DNA from: Flavobacteriia bacterium
GTDB taxonomy: Bacteria > Bacteroidota > Bacteroidia > Flavobacteriales_D > Crocinitomicaceae
Assembly: GCA_947450325.1 (NCBI GenBank)
Contig: CANFUT010000001.1
Coordinates: forward strand, 62,001 to 126,000
Length of the DNA stretch: 64,000 nt
Direction: 5' to 3'
Shown: in pieces, positions 9,752 to 19,114 of the stretch
Layout: each line of letters opens with the position of its first letter
How positions within the stretch are numbered: the stretch's first letter is position 1
Position numbers and translations under genes: made by a program
The notes under the pieces: generated by a model
Database searches by the model: none
Told to the model about the DNA's origin: nothing
Seen by the model: the letters and a program-made list of their open reading frames with translations, nothing else

Positions 9752-10831
9752 ATGCAAGATTTATTAAAAAAATTAGAAGCGATTCAATATCGTTTTGTTG
9801 AAGTGGGTACATTAATTGTCGATCCGGATATCATTTCCGATATGGATCGCTATGTCAAACTGAATAAAGAATACCGAGATTTAGAGGAAATTGTTGGCGT
9901 TTATACGACTTATAAAAATGTACTTGACAATCTAGAAAATGCCAAAGCAATGCTCGCAGGAGAAGAAGATCCTGAAATGCGCGAAATGGCCAAAATGGAG
10001 ATTGACGAATTGGAGCATAAGAAACCTGATTTGGAAGAACAAATCAAGGTATTATTGATTCCAAAAGATCCTGAAGATGACAAAAACGCCATTCTCGAAC
10101 TTCGCGCTGGAACTGGTGGTGACGAGGCTTGTATTTTCGTTGAGGATTGCTTCAGAATGTACACGCTTTTCTTCAAGGAAATGGGTTGGACATACGAAAT
10201 CCTGAATTCAAACGAAGGAGGAACCAAAGGAATCAAAGAAATTTCTTTGGAAATTCAAGGCACTGGAATTTATGGAATGTTGAAATTCGAATCTGGTGTT
10301 CACCGCGTTCAACGTGTACCAGAAACAGAATCTCAAGGTCGTGTGCACACTTCGGCAATCACTGTTGCAGTTTTACCAGAAGCTGAAGAAGTGGATTTTG
10401 AATTGAATATGACAGATGTGAAACGTGATACTTTCCGTGCATCAGGAGCTGGAGGTCAGCACGTAAATAAAACAGAATCTGCCATCCGTTTGACGCATTT
10501 ACCAACGGGATTGGTGGTTGAATGTCAAGATGGTCGTTCACAACACAAAAACTTGGAAAAAGCGATTTCCGTTTTGCGTTCAAGATTGTATCAACGAGAA
10601 TTAGACCGTTTGCACGAAGAAAGAGCTGCACACAGAAAAACATTGGTATCAACTGGTGACCGATCTGCGAAAATCAGAACTTACAATTATCCGCAAGGAC
10701 GAATCACTGATCACCGAATCAATAAAACGATGTACAATTTAAGTATGTTCATGAACGGTGATATTCAAGAAATGATTGATTCATTGAAAATGGCAGAAAA
10801 CGCCGAACGAATGAAAGGCCAAGAAAATTAA
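9752..10831 (+). CDS. prfA: Peptide chain release factor 1
   Basis: 359 residues, the normal RF1 length. The catalytic GGQ motif is at 234-236 (RASGAGGQHVNKTESA), followed by the conserved IRLTHLPTGL. RF1 recognises UAA and UAG stop codons and triggers peptide release; the N-terminal part carries the codon-reading domain. The start is 6 bp after purM. A terminator follows immediately. Confidence 0.96.
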   Translation: MQDLLKKLEAIQYRFVEVGTLIVDPDIISDMDRYVKLNKEYRDLEEIVGVYTTYKNVLDNLENAKAMLAGEEDPEMREMAKMEIDELEHKKPDLEEQIKVLLIPKDPEDDKNAILELRAGTGGDEACIFVEDCFRMYTLFFKEMGWTYEILNSNEGGTKGIKEISLEIQGTGIYGMLKFESGVHRVQRVPETESQGRVHTSAITVAVLPEAEEVDFELNMTDVKRDTFRASGAGGQHVNKTESAIRLTHLPTGLVVECQDGRSQHKNLEKAISVLRSRLYQRELDRLHEERAAHRKTLVSTGDRSAKIRTYNYPQGRITDHRINKTMYNLSMFMNGDIQEMIDSLKMAENAERMKGQEN

Positions 10832-10835
10832 TGCC

Positions 10836-10868
10836 AAATCGCTGTAGTATTTCTGCAGCGATTTTTTT
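10836..10868 (+). terminator. Rho-independent terminator after prfA
   Basis: Stem AATCGCTGTAG / CTGCAGCGATT (one G-U pair) followed by seven T residues, starting 5 bp after the prfA stop. Confidence 0.82.
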
Positions 10869-10974
10869 ATATGATTTCTAAATCCACTTATCACTTTTTA
10901 CATTCTCTTAACACATTTTGCTGATTTACTAAAAATTAAAATCGCAATTTTGCACCCTAAATTGTCTGTTTCAA

Positions 10975-13293
10975 ATGAAGAACTTTTTAATACTTTTCGT
11001 GCTGTGTATCTTTTCGATAGGAGCATTTGCACAAAATAAATTTACCATTAGTGGAGGTATCAAAGACGATGCAAAAGGTGAAGAAATCATCAGCGCAAGA
11101 GTCAAAGTAAAAGACCAACCAATCGGAACAAATTCCAATGAATACGGATTCTTTTCCATGACTTTACCTGAAGGAAAATATACTTTGGTTGTTTCAGCAT
11201 ATGGATTTGTGACCCAAGAAATTGAAGTCAATTTAATTCAAAATGTTCAATTGAGCGTTCAAATGAAAAATCCTGTTCAAGAACTGGATGAAGTAAACGT
11301 AACTGCAATCAGACAAGATGCAAACGTAAAAGATGCCGTAATGGGGGTTGAACGATTGGATCCAAAAGAATTGTCGAAACTTCCAGTTCTATTGGGCGAA
11401 AAAGACATTATCAAAACCATGCAATTACTTCCTGGTGTTAAAAATGCTGGTGAAGGAAGTTCTGGATTTTACGTTCGTGGCGGTGGTGCTGATCAAAACT
11501 TGATTTTGCTAGATGAAGCGCCTGTTTACAATGCTTCTCACCTACTCGGTTTCTTTTCGACTTTCAACTCCGATGCGATCAAAGACGCAACTTTATACAA
11601 AGGAAATCAACCTGCCAATTTTGGAGGAAGATTGTCTTCAGTGCTTGACATCAAAATGAATGAAGGTAACAACAAGAAATTCAATGTAAGCGGTGGTTTG
11701 GGTTTGATTTCTTCTAAGTTAAATGTTGAAGGTCCGATTGTGAAAGACAAAGCTTCGTTTTTAGTTACTGGACGAAGAACTTATGCAGATGTTTTCTTAA
11801 AAGCAACTGATAAATTCAAAGATAACAAGCTGTATTTCTATGACTTAAACACGAAATTAAATTATAGAATCAGCAAAAAAGACCGCATTTATTTATCAGG
11901 ATATTTTGGTAGAGACAAATTGGGATTCGGTGAAACTTTTGGTATCGATTGGGGAAATGCAACGGCAACGGCAAGATGGAATAGAATTGTGAATGAAAAA
12001 CTTTTCTCGAATACTTCATTTATTTTCAGTTCATACGACTACAAAATTTCAATAAAAAGTGGTGATGTTGACTTTAAGATTTTATCAAAAATTCAAGATT
12101 TCAATGTCAAACAAGAATTTCAATATTTCTTAAACACGAGAAACAAATTGAGATTCGGTTTAAATGCCATACATCACGCGATCACGCCAGGACAAGTCGA
12201 AGCAAATTCTTCATCGGGGATTTCAACAACGAAAATCAATCCCTTGAAATCAATCGAAAGCGCGATTTATATTACCAACGATTGGACAGCATCTGAAAAA
12301 ATAAATGTGAGTTATGGTGCAAGATTGACAGGTTTTTCAGTGCTTGGAAATGGCTCTGAATCATATACTTTTAATGAAAGTGGTGATGTTGCAACAACCA
12401 ATAAATACAGGAAAAATCAAATGGTAAAAACTTATTTGATTGTTGAACCACGTGTTTCGATGAGCTACAGTTATTCAAAAACAGCCTCATTCAAAGCTGC
12501 TTACGCAAGAAATGCGCAGAACATTCACTTACTTTCAAATGCCACATCAGCTTCACCAACAGACGTTTGGTTGTCAACTACATTAAACACAAAACCTGAA
12601 ATCGCAGACCAAGTTTCTGTTGGTTGGTTCAAAAATTTCAAGAATAACGCCTACGAATTCAATGTTGAAACCTACTATAAAAAGATGCAAAACCAAATCG
12701 ATTACCGAAATGGCGCAAACACCCAAGCAAACGAAAAATTAGAAGGCGAATTGCTTTATGGAGTTGGCCGCGCATATGGTTTGGAAATGATTTTGAAAAA
12801 GAAAACAGGTAAATTTACTGGTTGGATTGGTTACACACTTTCTAGAACTGAAAGAAAAATCATTGGTATCAATGAAAATAATTGGTACGTTGCCAAACAA
12901 GACCGTACGCATGACATTTCAGTTGTTGCAATGTATGACATTAACAAAAAACTTTCTGTCTCTGCATTATTCGTTTTCTACACAGGAAATGCTGTTACTT
13001 TTCCGACAGGAAAATATGAAGTGAATGGTGAAACGCAATTTTCTTATACTGAAAGAAATGCAGCAAGAATGCCAAATTACCACCGTTTGGACTTAGGTTT
13101 AACGTGGATCAGAAAAAACACAGATAAATATGAAAGTAGCTGGAATTTCTCTATTTACAATGCATATGCGAGAGAAAACGCTTATCAAATAACTTTCAGA
13201 CAAAGTGAAAGCGATCCAAATAAAACGGAAGCTGTACAAACCACTTTATTCAGAATTGTACCGGCAGTCACTTGGAATTTCAAATTTAAATAA
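10975..13293 (+). CDS. TonB-dependent outer-membrane receptor with carboxypeptidase-like N-terminal domain
   Basis: 772 residues: a signal peptide (1-19), a CarboxypepD_reg-like beta-sandwich (about 24-105), a plug domain with the typical YVRGGGADQNLILLDEAPVY stretch (about 165-190), and a beta-barrel ending in a terminal strand with final aromatic residues (TWNFKFK). It imports an unknown ligand using TonB-ExbBD energy. The gene 22 bp downstream encodes a DUF4249 lipoprotein, a pairing common in Bacteroidota that resembles SusCD logic without a true SusD. The substrate cannot be told from the sequence. Confidence 0.93.
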   Translation: MKNFLILFVLCIFSIGAFAQNKFTISGGIKDDAKGEEIISARVKVKDQPIGTNSNEYGFFSMTLPEGKYTLVVSAYGFVTQEIEVNLIQNVQLSVQMKNPVQELDEVNVTAIRQDANVKDAVMGVERLDPKELSKLPVLLGEKDIIKTMQLLPGVKNAGEGSSGFYVRGGGADQNLILLDEAPVYNASHLLGFFSTFNSDAIKDATLYKGNQPANFGGRLSSVLDIKMNEGNNKKFNVSGGLGLISSKLNVEGPIVKDKASFLVTGRRTYADVFLKATDKFKDNKLYFYDLNTKLNYRISKKDRIYLSGYFGRDKLGFGETFGIDWGNATATARWNRIVNEKLFSNTSFIFSSYDYKISIKSGDVDFKILSKIQDFNVKQEFQYFLNTRNKLRFGLNAIHHAITPGQVEANSSSGISTTKINPLKSIESAIYITNDWTASEKINVSYGARLTGFSVLGNGSESYTFNESGDVATTNKYRKNQMVKTYLIVEPRVSMSYSYSKTASFKAAYARNAQNIHLLSNATSASPTDVWLSTTLNTKPEIADQVSVGWFKNFKNNAYEFNVETYYKKMQNQIDYRNGANTQANEKLEGELLYGVGRAYGLEMILKKKTGKFTGWIGYTLSRTERKIIGINENNWYVAKQDRTHDISVVAMYDINKKLSVSALFVFYTGNAVTFPTGKYEVNGETQFSYTERNAARMPNYHRLDLGLTWIRKNTDKYESSWNFSIYNAYARENAYQITFRQSESDPNKTEAVQTTLFRIVPAVTWNFKFK

Positions 13294-13315
13294 ACCTTGA
13301 TTAAAGCTTAAAATC

Positions 13316-14092
13316 ATGAAAAAATATTATTTCATTTTCGCCATTTTATCAGCATTGAGCTTGGCTTCTTGTACCAAAGTAATTGATGTAGATTTAAATA
13401 CTGCCGATCCAAAATACGTAATCGAAGGTTTTGTGACCAAAGGTGAAACCGTTCACCAAGTTAAAATCACACGAACTTTAAACTTTGATGAAACTGTTGC
13501 TTTTCCCACTGTTGACAACGCAATTGTTGTAATCTCTGACAATGCAGGAAATTCAGAAACTTTGACGTTAGCATCGCCAGGAATTTACAAAACAAGTAGC
13601 TTGTTAGGTGTAGAAGGAAGAACTTATACTATCACAGTAACAGTTAATGGAAAAGTTTTTACTGCAACAAGTTATTTGCCAACAGAAGTAAGTTTGGATG
13701 GCCTAAATGTGATTGTTTTTCCGTTCGGACTAGATACCATTAGAGCGGTTGTGCCAAATAGAATGGACCAAGCTGGAATTGCGAATTATTACCAATATGA
13801 CATTTTCCAAAATGGAGAACAAGTAAAAGGTGTGAATTTGCAAGACGACCAATTTTCTGACGGTGTTCAAAATCAACAACCATTATTTGGTGGTGATTTC
13901 ATTCCGGGTGATACTATACGCGTTATCATGTATTGCATCGACAAACCTGTCTACAAGTATTTATTTTCAATTGATGCAAATACAGGAAGTACAGCGGCTC
14001 CAGCCAATCCAGATTCAAATTTTGGCAAAAGTTGTTTAGGATACTTTTCTGCAAGAACACAAAAAGAACAAACGGTAATTATTCCTCAGTAA
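13316..14092 (+). CDS. DUF4249-family outer-membrane lipoprotein
   Basis: 258 residues with a lipoprotein signal peptide (lipobox LASC, Cys19). The mature part starts TKVIDVDLNT and contains the DUF4249 feature YVIEGFVTKGE followed by beta-rich repeats. DUF4249 proteins are found next to TonB receptors in Bacteroidota and are thought to be their surface lipoprotein partner. The function is not experimentally established as far as I know. It starts 22 bp after the receptor stop and is almost certainly in the same operon. The molecule is shorter than many DUF4249 proteins. Confidence 0.82.
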   Translation: MKKYYFIFAILSALSLASCTKVIDVDLNTADPKYVIEGFVTKGETVHQVKITRTLNFDETVAFPTVDNAIVVISDNAGNSETLTLASPGIYKTSSLLGVEGRTYTITVTVNGKVFTATSYLPTEVSLDGLNVIVFPFGLDTIRAVVPNRMDQAGIANYYQYDIFQNGEQVKGVNLQDDQFSDGVQNQQPLFGGDFIPGDTIRVIMYCIDKPVYKYLFSIDANTGSTAAPANPDSNFGKSCLGYFSARTQKEQTVIIPQ

Positions 14093-14118
14093 TTTTCGAA
14101 AAAAATTGATGCATTGAT

Positions 14119-14126
14119 TATCTTTG
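14119..14126 (+). promoter_or_regulatory. -7 promoter element TATCTTTG upstream of pyrF
   Basis: A perfect TAnnTTTG element 17 bp upstream of the pyrF ATG. Confidence 0.5.
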
Positions 14127-14143
14127 TGGCAGAAGATTGAATT

Positions 14144-14962
14144 ATGACAAGAAAAGAACTCATCGCAGAAATTAAAGCTAAAAAATCATTTTTATGTGTT
14201 GGTTTAGATACCGATTTAGACAAAATTCCTGCGCATCTTTTAGAAACAGAAGATCCTATTTTTGAGTTCAATAAAGCGATTATTGATGCAACGAAAGATT
14301 TTTGTGTCGCTTACAAACCAAATATCGCATTTTATGAATGTTTGGGTGTAAAAGGCTGGGAATCTTTGAGAAAAACATTGGAATATATTCCTGAAAATAT
14401 CTTCACTATTGCCGACGCAAAACGTGGCGACATTGGAAATACATCAAAATATTACGCCAAAACTTTCTTCGAATATTTGAATTTTGATTCTGTGACCATC
14501 GCACCTTATATGGGAGAAGATAGCATTACTCCTTTTCTCGAGTTTGAAGATAAATGGGTAATTGTTTTGGCATTGACCTCCAACAAAGGCGCTTTGGATT
14601 TTCAATTTATGACCGATACGCAAGGTGAAAAATTGTACCAAAAAGTTTTGAGAAAATCCTCCAAATGGGGAACGCCTGAAAACTTGATGTATGTCGTTGG
14701 CGCTACAAGAGCAGAAGGAATTGGAGAAGTTCGAAACATCGTTCCAAATAACTTTTTCTTGGTCCCTGGTGTTGGAGCACAAGGCGGAAGTTTGCAAGAT
14801 GTAGCACATTATGGTTGGAACGACGATTGTGGATTATTGGTCAACTCTTCACGTCAAATCATTTATGCTTCCAACGGCCTTGATTTTGCTGAAAGAGCGA
14901 AGATCGAAGCGCAAAAATTACAACAAGAAATGGAAGCAATCTTGATTTCAAAAGGTTGGTAA
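14144..14962 (+). CDS. pyrF: Orotidine 5'-phosphate decarboxylase (group 2 type)
   Basis: 272 residues, the length of the longer PyrF class found in Bacteroidota and mycobacteria. The active-site motif [11 protein letters not shown] is present, with Asp91 and catalytic Lys93. The N-terminal FLCVGLDTD and the C-terminal [10 protein letters not shown] are also family features. The enzyme decarboxylates OMP to UMP, the last step of de novo UMP synthesis, in the cytoplasm. A -7 promoter element sits just upstream, so it looks like a single-gene unit. Confidence 0.95.
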   Translation: MTRKELIAEIKAKKSFLCVGLDTDLDKIPAHLLETEDPIFEFNKAIIDATKDFCVAYKPNIAFYECLGVKGWESLRKTLEYIPENIFTIADAKRGDIGNTSKYYAKTFFEYLNFDSVTIAPYMGEDSITPFLEFEDKWVIVLALTSNKGALDFQFMTDTQGEKLYQKVLRKSSKWGTPENLMYVVGATRAEGIGEVRNIVPNNFFLVPGVGAQGGSLQDVAHYGWNDDCGLLVNSSRQIIYASNGLDFAERAKIEAQKLQQEMEAILISKGW

Positions 14963-15040
14963 ATTTCATTTTAACTGCTAATATTTATTGTTGAGCAACT
15001 AAAATTGCTTTCTGGTCGTCTTTCTCAAAATTGATTGACC

Positions 15041-16675
15041 ATGAAATTATTAAAATATTTGCCAGTATTAGGATTGCTATTCGCTAATACTGCGCAATCG
15101 CAAGAAATTATTTTTCAATCTGCTCCAAACGACATTCAACAAATCGTTACCAATATTTTTGGTTTACAATGTCAAAATATCGGAACGGTAGCTGTAACAG
15201 GTGTTCCACTTGGATTTGGAATTTTTTCAAATGGTCAAGCTATTGGTTTACATTCTGGAATTGTTCTGTCTACTGGAAATGTATTTTCAGATACAAGTTA
15301 CAATTCGGATTATTTCAGTAGCACAGGTTTTGGTGCAGCAGGCGATGTAAATATCGACCAGTTAAATACAGGCGCTTTAAGTTATGATGCCTTAAGCATT
15401 GGTTTCCAATTTACACCAACAATTACAGATACAGTTCGATTCAACTATGTTTTCGCTTCTGAAGAATATCCAGAATACAGTACTTCAAACTTCAATGATA
15501 GATTCCTATTTTTAGTTTCTGAAAACAATGGTCCGTCGCAAAATATTGCGGTTTTACCAAATGGAACAATTGTGCAAATCAATTCAATCAATCAATTTAC
15601 AAACACCAATTACTATGTTGACAACAGCGCAACTAGTGCTACTTACCAAGATTTTGTTTTTGATGGATACACAGTTCCCCTACAAGCGAAATTTTATGCA
15701 GTTGCCGGAAATACTTATACAATCAAATTAGTGATTGCCGACGTAGCTGACGATGTTTTTGACAGTGCTATTTTCTTAGACGAACAAGGTAGTTTCTCAA
15801 CTATTTCTGGAAATTTAGCTGTTGCTGGAAATCCTGCACAAGATGGTGTAATTCAAATTTTTGATGCAGCACAAGATTCCACTGTTGTCAATCCGCTTTA
15901 CACGGTTCCAGTGACAAACGGTACTTACTCAGTAGACAGTATTCCTGGTGGAAATTACCACATTCGATATTTGCCAGATTTGGTTTTAAACCCTTCAGCA
16001 ATGCCATCATATTTCACAAATGGAACAACTTGGACAACAGCTGATTTGATCGGATTGCCTTGCTTCTTCAATAGCACAGATTTAAATTCAACATCAGTTT
16101 CATTAACAGGACCTGGTTCTGTAAGTGGAACAATTTACATCGATTCTTCTTTCCAAAAATCTATGCCTTTGCCTTGTCCTAATGCTGTGGTTTTAGTGAG
16201 AGATGTTAACAGTGGCGAATTTGTTGATTACACCAAATCAGACATAGACGGACATTACAACTTTGAAAATTTACCTTATGGCGAATATCAAATTTTGTTA
16301 GATGTTCCTTACATGCCTCAAGTTGATACGATTACTTTCGCAATTGCAGCTGGAGCTACACATGGTGGAAACATCAATCACAGCATCGAAACGGACGGAA
16401 TTCATTCAGAACTTTCTACTTTAGGTTTGGGAGAAAATACTTTGAATTTCAATATCGTGCCAAATCCAAGTAAAGGCGAAATCACGATAAAAAGTGAAGG
16501 ATTATCTGGTATGAATGTCCAAATTTTTGAAATCAACGGACAATTGGTTTACACAGGAAAAATGGAATCAAACATCCAAAAATTAGACGTTTCAAGTTTA
16601 AGAGCTGGAGCTTATTTCGTGAAAATCGGAAATGAAAATAAAATCAAAACATCGAAATTGATTTTGATGGATTAG
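15041..16675 (+). CDS. Secreted choice-of-anchor-L protein with T9SS type A sorting domain
   Basis: 544 residues from the ATG at 15041 (a TTG two codons earlier is unlikely). Signal peptide to about residue 20 (FANTAQSQ), then a choice-of-anchor-L domain (about 25-250) with the hallmark FNYVFASEEYPEY, two SdrD-B/carboxypeptidase-regulatory-like beta domains (about 260-440; DGHYNFENLPYGEYQI), and a C-terminal T9SS type A domain (about 465-544; VPNPSKGEITI ... GAYFVKI). It is presumably exported by T9SS and kept on the surface. The role is unknown; adhesion is likely. A strong terminator follows. Confidence 0.9.
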   Translation: MKLLKYLPVLGLLFANTAQSQEIIFQSAPNDIQQIVTNIFGLQCQNIGTVAVTGVPLGFGIFSNGQAIGLHSGIVLSTGNVFSDTSYNSDYFSSTGFGAAGDVNIDQLNTGALSYDALSIGFQFTPTITDTVRFNYVFASEEYPEYSTSNFNDRFLFLVSENNGPSQNIAVLPNGTIVQINSINQFTNTNYYVDNSATSATYQDFVFDGYTVPLQAKFYAVAGNTYTIKLVIADVADDVFDSAIFLDEQGSFSTISGNLAVAGNPAQDGVIQIFDAAQDSTVVNPLYTVPVTNGTYSVDSIPGGNYHIRYLPDLVLNPSAMPSYFTNGTTWTTADLIGLPCFFNSTDLNSTSVSLTGPGSVSGTIYIDSSFQKSMPLPCPNAVVLVRDVNSGEFVDYTKSDIDGHYNFENLPYGEYQILLDVPYMPQVDTITFAIAAGATHGGNINHSIETDGIHSELSTLGLGENTLNFNIVPNPSKGEITIKSEGLSGMNVQIFEINGQLVYTGKMESNIQKLDVSSLRAGAYFVKIGNENKIKTSKLILMD

Positions 16676-16697
16676 AAATTGTAACCTACAACTACAG

Positions 16698-16734
16698 AAA
16701 AAGGGAAGTAAATGCAGATTTACTTCCCTTTTTT
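16698..16734 (+). terminator. Strong rho-independent terminator
   Basis: A perfect stem of about 14 bp (AAAGGGAAGTAAAT / ATTTACTTCCCTTT) with a GCAG loop and a T run. Confidence 0.88.
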
Positions 16735-16759
16735 CATGCGGAATTTGTTCAAAATGAAT

Positions 16760-16767
16760 TAATTTTG
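16760..16767 (+). promoter_or_regulatory. -7 promoter element TAATTTTG upstream of mtnB
   Basis: A perfect TAnnTTTG that ends only 5 bp before the annotated ATG at 16773. The mRNA would be leaderless or nearly so if that ATG is used; the next in-frame ATG is at 16782. Confidence 0.5.
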
Positions 16768-16772
16768 CCCCG

Positions 16773-17375
16773 ATGAAAACAATGAATCAACAATTAGCGG
16801 AAACAATTCGAGCGTACCACCAAAAAGGTTGGTCACCAGCTACATCAACCAATTATTCTTTCAGAACCGAAGCCGATTCAAAAACGATTTTTGTTTCTCG
16901 TTCAGGAATTGACAAATCTCAATTTCAACCGGAAGACTTCATGTGTGTTGATTTTGAAGGAAATCCAACTGCTGAATTTGAAGGAATCAAACCTTCTGCA
17001 GAAACATTGATTCATTGCGTTTTGTATGATTTGTTTCCCGAAACACAAGTGATTTTGCACAGTCATTCAGTTTATTCTGTCGTGATGTCGCAAAAATTTG
17101 AAGATGAAATCACTTTTGAAGGATATGAAATTCAAAAAGGATTTGACGGACAAACAACGCATGAAAATAAAATTTCCATTCCAATTTTACCGAATACGCA
17201 AGACATGCAGGAATTTGCTACTTGGATGCGCGCATCGAAAGATCGTTTTGGAAACCATTGCTTTGTGATCCGAAATCATGGAACTTACGCCTGGGGAAAA
17301 AATCTTTTTGAAGCGAAAAGACATTTGGAAACATTGGAATATCTTTTGGAAGTTCGTCATAAATTAACTGATTAA
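16773..17375 (+). CDS. mtnB: Methylthioribulose-1-phosphate dehydratase
   Basis: 200 residues in the class II aldolase fold. Zinc ligands His96 and His98 (HSHS) and His169 (RNHGTYAWG) are present, and the N-terminal HQKGWSPATSTNYSFR is characteristic of MtnB. It dehydrates methylthioribulose-1-phosphate in the methionine salvage pathway. The acireductone dioxygenase gene follows 96 bp downstream, which supports this call over a generic aldolase. The intermediate enzyme, enolase-phosphatase MtnC, is not encoded between them or elsewhere in the window. Confidence 0.92.
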   Translation: MKTMNQQLAETIRAYHQKGWSPATSTNYSFRTEADSKTIFVSRSGIDKSQFQPEDFMCVDFEGNPTAEFEGIKPSAETLIHCVLYDLFPETQVILHSHSVYSVVMSQKFEDEITFEGYEIQKGFDGQTTHENKISIPILPNTQDMQEFATWMRASKDRFGNHCFVIRNHGTYAWGKNLFEAKRHLETLEYLLEVRHKLTD

Positions 17376-17471
17376 TCTCAGGAAAAAAACCAACATAATT
17401 ACGATTTCGATTGCCTGCAAATCACTAACTTTATCAAGTGATTTTGAACAAACAATTATAAAATAGAATCC

Positions 17472-18011
17472 ATGGCACTACTTTCCATTCCAAGTGAAAA
17501 CAAACAATTAGAAAATCCAATTCACATTCGTGTTTTCATGGAATCACGCGGTATTTTCTTTGATCAGTGGACTTGTTCAGTTGAATTTGAAGACGATGCA
17601 ACACAAGAAGTGATTTTAGATGCGTACGCAGATGAATTGCGTCATTTCATGGAAAAAGGCGATTATGAAACTGCAGATGTGATTTCAATCAATCATTTGA
17701 CAGAAAATTACGAAGCGATTCGCCAGAAATTTTTAGCAGAACACACACATTCAGAAGATGAAATTCGCTTTTTTGTGGACGGAAAAGGATTGTTTTGGTT
17801 TCATTTAGAAGGCGAACCCATTTTCAATTTATTGTGCGAAAAAGGTGATTTGATTTCCGTGCCTGCTGGAACGAGACATTGGTTTGACGCTGGAGAAAAA
17901 GATCCTTTTGTGAAAGCAATCCGCATTTTTATTGACACTTCAGGCTGGATTCCAGATTACACCAATTCGAAAATCGAAGAGGAATACGCTGATTTCAAAA
18001 TGCCACGATAA
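17472..18011 (+). CDS. mtnD: Acireductone dioxygenase
   Basis: 179 residues, a cupin of the usual length. All four metal ligands are visible: His91, His93 and Glu97 in HTHSEDE, and His136 in GTRHWFDAG. The enzyme oxidises acireductone to the keto acid precursor of methionine (with Fe2+) or to off-pathway products (with Ni2+). It follows mtnB on the same strand, consistent with a methionine-salvage unit lacking mtnC. Confidence 0.95.
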   Translation: MALLSIPSENKQLENPIHIRVFMESRGIFFDQWTCSVEFEDDATQEVILDAYADELRHFMEKGDYETADVISINHLTENYEAIRQKFLAEHTHSEDEIRFFVDGKGLFWFHLEGEPIFNLLCEKGDLISVPAGTRHWFDAGEKDPFVKAIRIFIDTSGWIPDYTNSKIEEEYADFKMPR

Positions 18012-18044
18012 GGAAATATACAGCATTTTGGATGAAAAATAGTA

Positions 18045-18182
18045 TTACATATTTCCCATGGGTGTTTTGATCGCCTTTTGTCCGTTGCATTTGCGCTTGT
18101 GATTCTTTTGTGTTGCGCAAGAATCTATCAATAATGTCAATGCGAAAAGGAAAGTGATTACCAAAAAAAGTTTCTTGAACAT
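18045..18182 (-). CDS. Small lipoprotein (45 residues), function unknown
   Basis: Hand translation from the ATG at 18182 gives a 45-residue product with a basic N-terminus (MFKKL), a hydrophobic core and a lipobox ending at Cys22 (LIDSC). The mature tail of 24 residues is strongly basic, contains a second cysteine in KRKCNGQK, and ends in TPMGNM. The stop is at 18047-18045. Tiny lipoproteins with a Lys/Arg-rich Cys tail of this kind are common in Bacteroidota but have no known role. It is the most downstream of four minus-strand genes in this patch, separated from the nuclease-like gene by 93 bp. Confidence 0.65.
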   Translation of the reverse strand: MFKKLFLVITFLFALTLLIDSCATQKNHKRKCNGQKAIKTPMGNM

Positions 18183-18275
18183 AGCGATGGATTTTGACGT
18201 TTCTTTTCTTTGAACGAGAAAATTGGAATTTGGATACAGGAAAATGTGAAAAGCTCTCGATTTCCTTTTGAAATC

Positions 18276-18704
18276 CTAAAATTCCTTATTCCATTTGGGC
18301 AATCTTCCAAAAAATTCGAAATGCTTTTTCAACAAACTATTTTCTAAAATCCTAGGACAATCGGTGAATTTATCATTGTGTGTGACATACCAATAAATGT
18401 GCAATTTCTCGATATTTTCAATTTTAATTTGTCGTTTCCAAGATATTTTTCGGGGAATTTTACCAAATTGATGTCCATTTATCATTCGATCCTTTATTCC
18501 ACCTTTGCGGATAAACAAAGAACCGTCTTTTGTAACTTTTCCAGATATGCCAATATAAATAAGTTCTTCATCTCCATCTTTTGAAGTATAAATTAAATAA
18601 ATCCCACTTTTGTCATTTGGTGCATTGCAGACTTGTCTCAGATTTTCATCAGGTGTCAAAAAGAAATGATTTTTTTCATTGTATTTAGATAGCTCGTCAA
18701 ACAT
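18276..18704 (-). CDS. GIY-YIG nuclease-like protein
   Basis: 142 residues. The two signature elements are in place, GIY at 34-36 and YIG at 50-52, and the other catalytic-type residues are also found: Arg73 (IKDRM), Glu121 (ILENSLL) and Asn139 (PKWN). The family cleaves DNA in repair, mobile elements or restriction. Here the protein is short and consists of the nuclease fold alone. It lies 49 bp downstream of higA on the same strand, so it may be cotranscribed with the toxin-antitoxin pair. The target is unknown. Confidence 0.72.
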   Translation of the reverse strand: MFDELSKYNEKNHFFLTPDENLRQVCNAPNDKSGIYLIYTSKDGDEELIYIGISGKVTKDGSLFIRKGGIKDRMINGHQFGKIPRKISWKRQIKIENIEKLHIYWYVTHNDKFTDCPRILENSLLKKHFEFFGRLPKWNKEF

Positions 18705-18753
18705 ACGATTGTTTTTACCTTGGAGTTTTTAAATTCGTTTATGCTGATTTAAA

Positions 18754-19110
18754 TCAATAAACTTGCAATAAAACATCCGTTGGAATATTCAATTTTTCGT
18801 GCAGTTGACGAATCATCGTTAGCGTCAATTTTCTCTTTTTGCTTAGAATTTCACTTGCACGACTTTTCAATCCAATTATGCTTGCGAGATCAGATTGACT
18901 ATAGCCCATTTGTTCCATTCTAAATTTTATTGCTTCAATTGGATCGGGTAAATCGATTGGAAAGTGTTCATTTTCATACTGATCAATTAAAATTCCAAGC
19001 AATTCAAGTTCGTCACCTTTAGCAGTACCTATTTTGGCATCAAAAAGCGTTTCCAATTTTTCGATTGCTTGATTGTAATCGTTTTCTGTTTTGATTGGCT
19101 TGATATTCAT
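18754..19110 (-). CDS. higA: HigA-type antitoxin with XRE helix-turn-helix
   Basis: 118 residues from the ATG at 19110 (MNIKPIKTENDYNQAIEKLE), a start chosen because it follows the higB stop by 4 bp; an earlier in-frame ATG at 19131 would overlap higB. The N-terminal half is the HigA dimerisation part and the C-terminal half (about 60-115) is an HTH with GYSQSDLASIIGLKSRASEILSKKRKL split across helices. HigA binds and neutralises HigB and represses the operon. The palindrome at 19440-19454 is the likely binding site. Confidence 0.88.
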   Translation of the reverse strand: MNIKPIKTENDYNQAIEKLETLFDAKIGTAKGDELELLGILIDQYENEHFPIDLPDPIEAIKFRMEQMGYSQSDLASIIGLKSRASEILSKKRKLTLTMIRQLHEKLNIPTDVLLQVY

Positions 19111-19114
19111 ATAA

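Noticed and set aside
10359-10652. Minus-strand frame within prfA
   Set aside because: Antisense shadow of a well-supported housekeeping gene.
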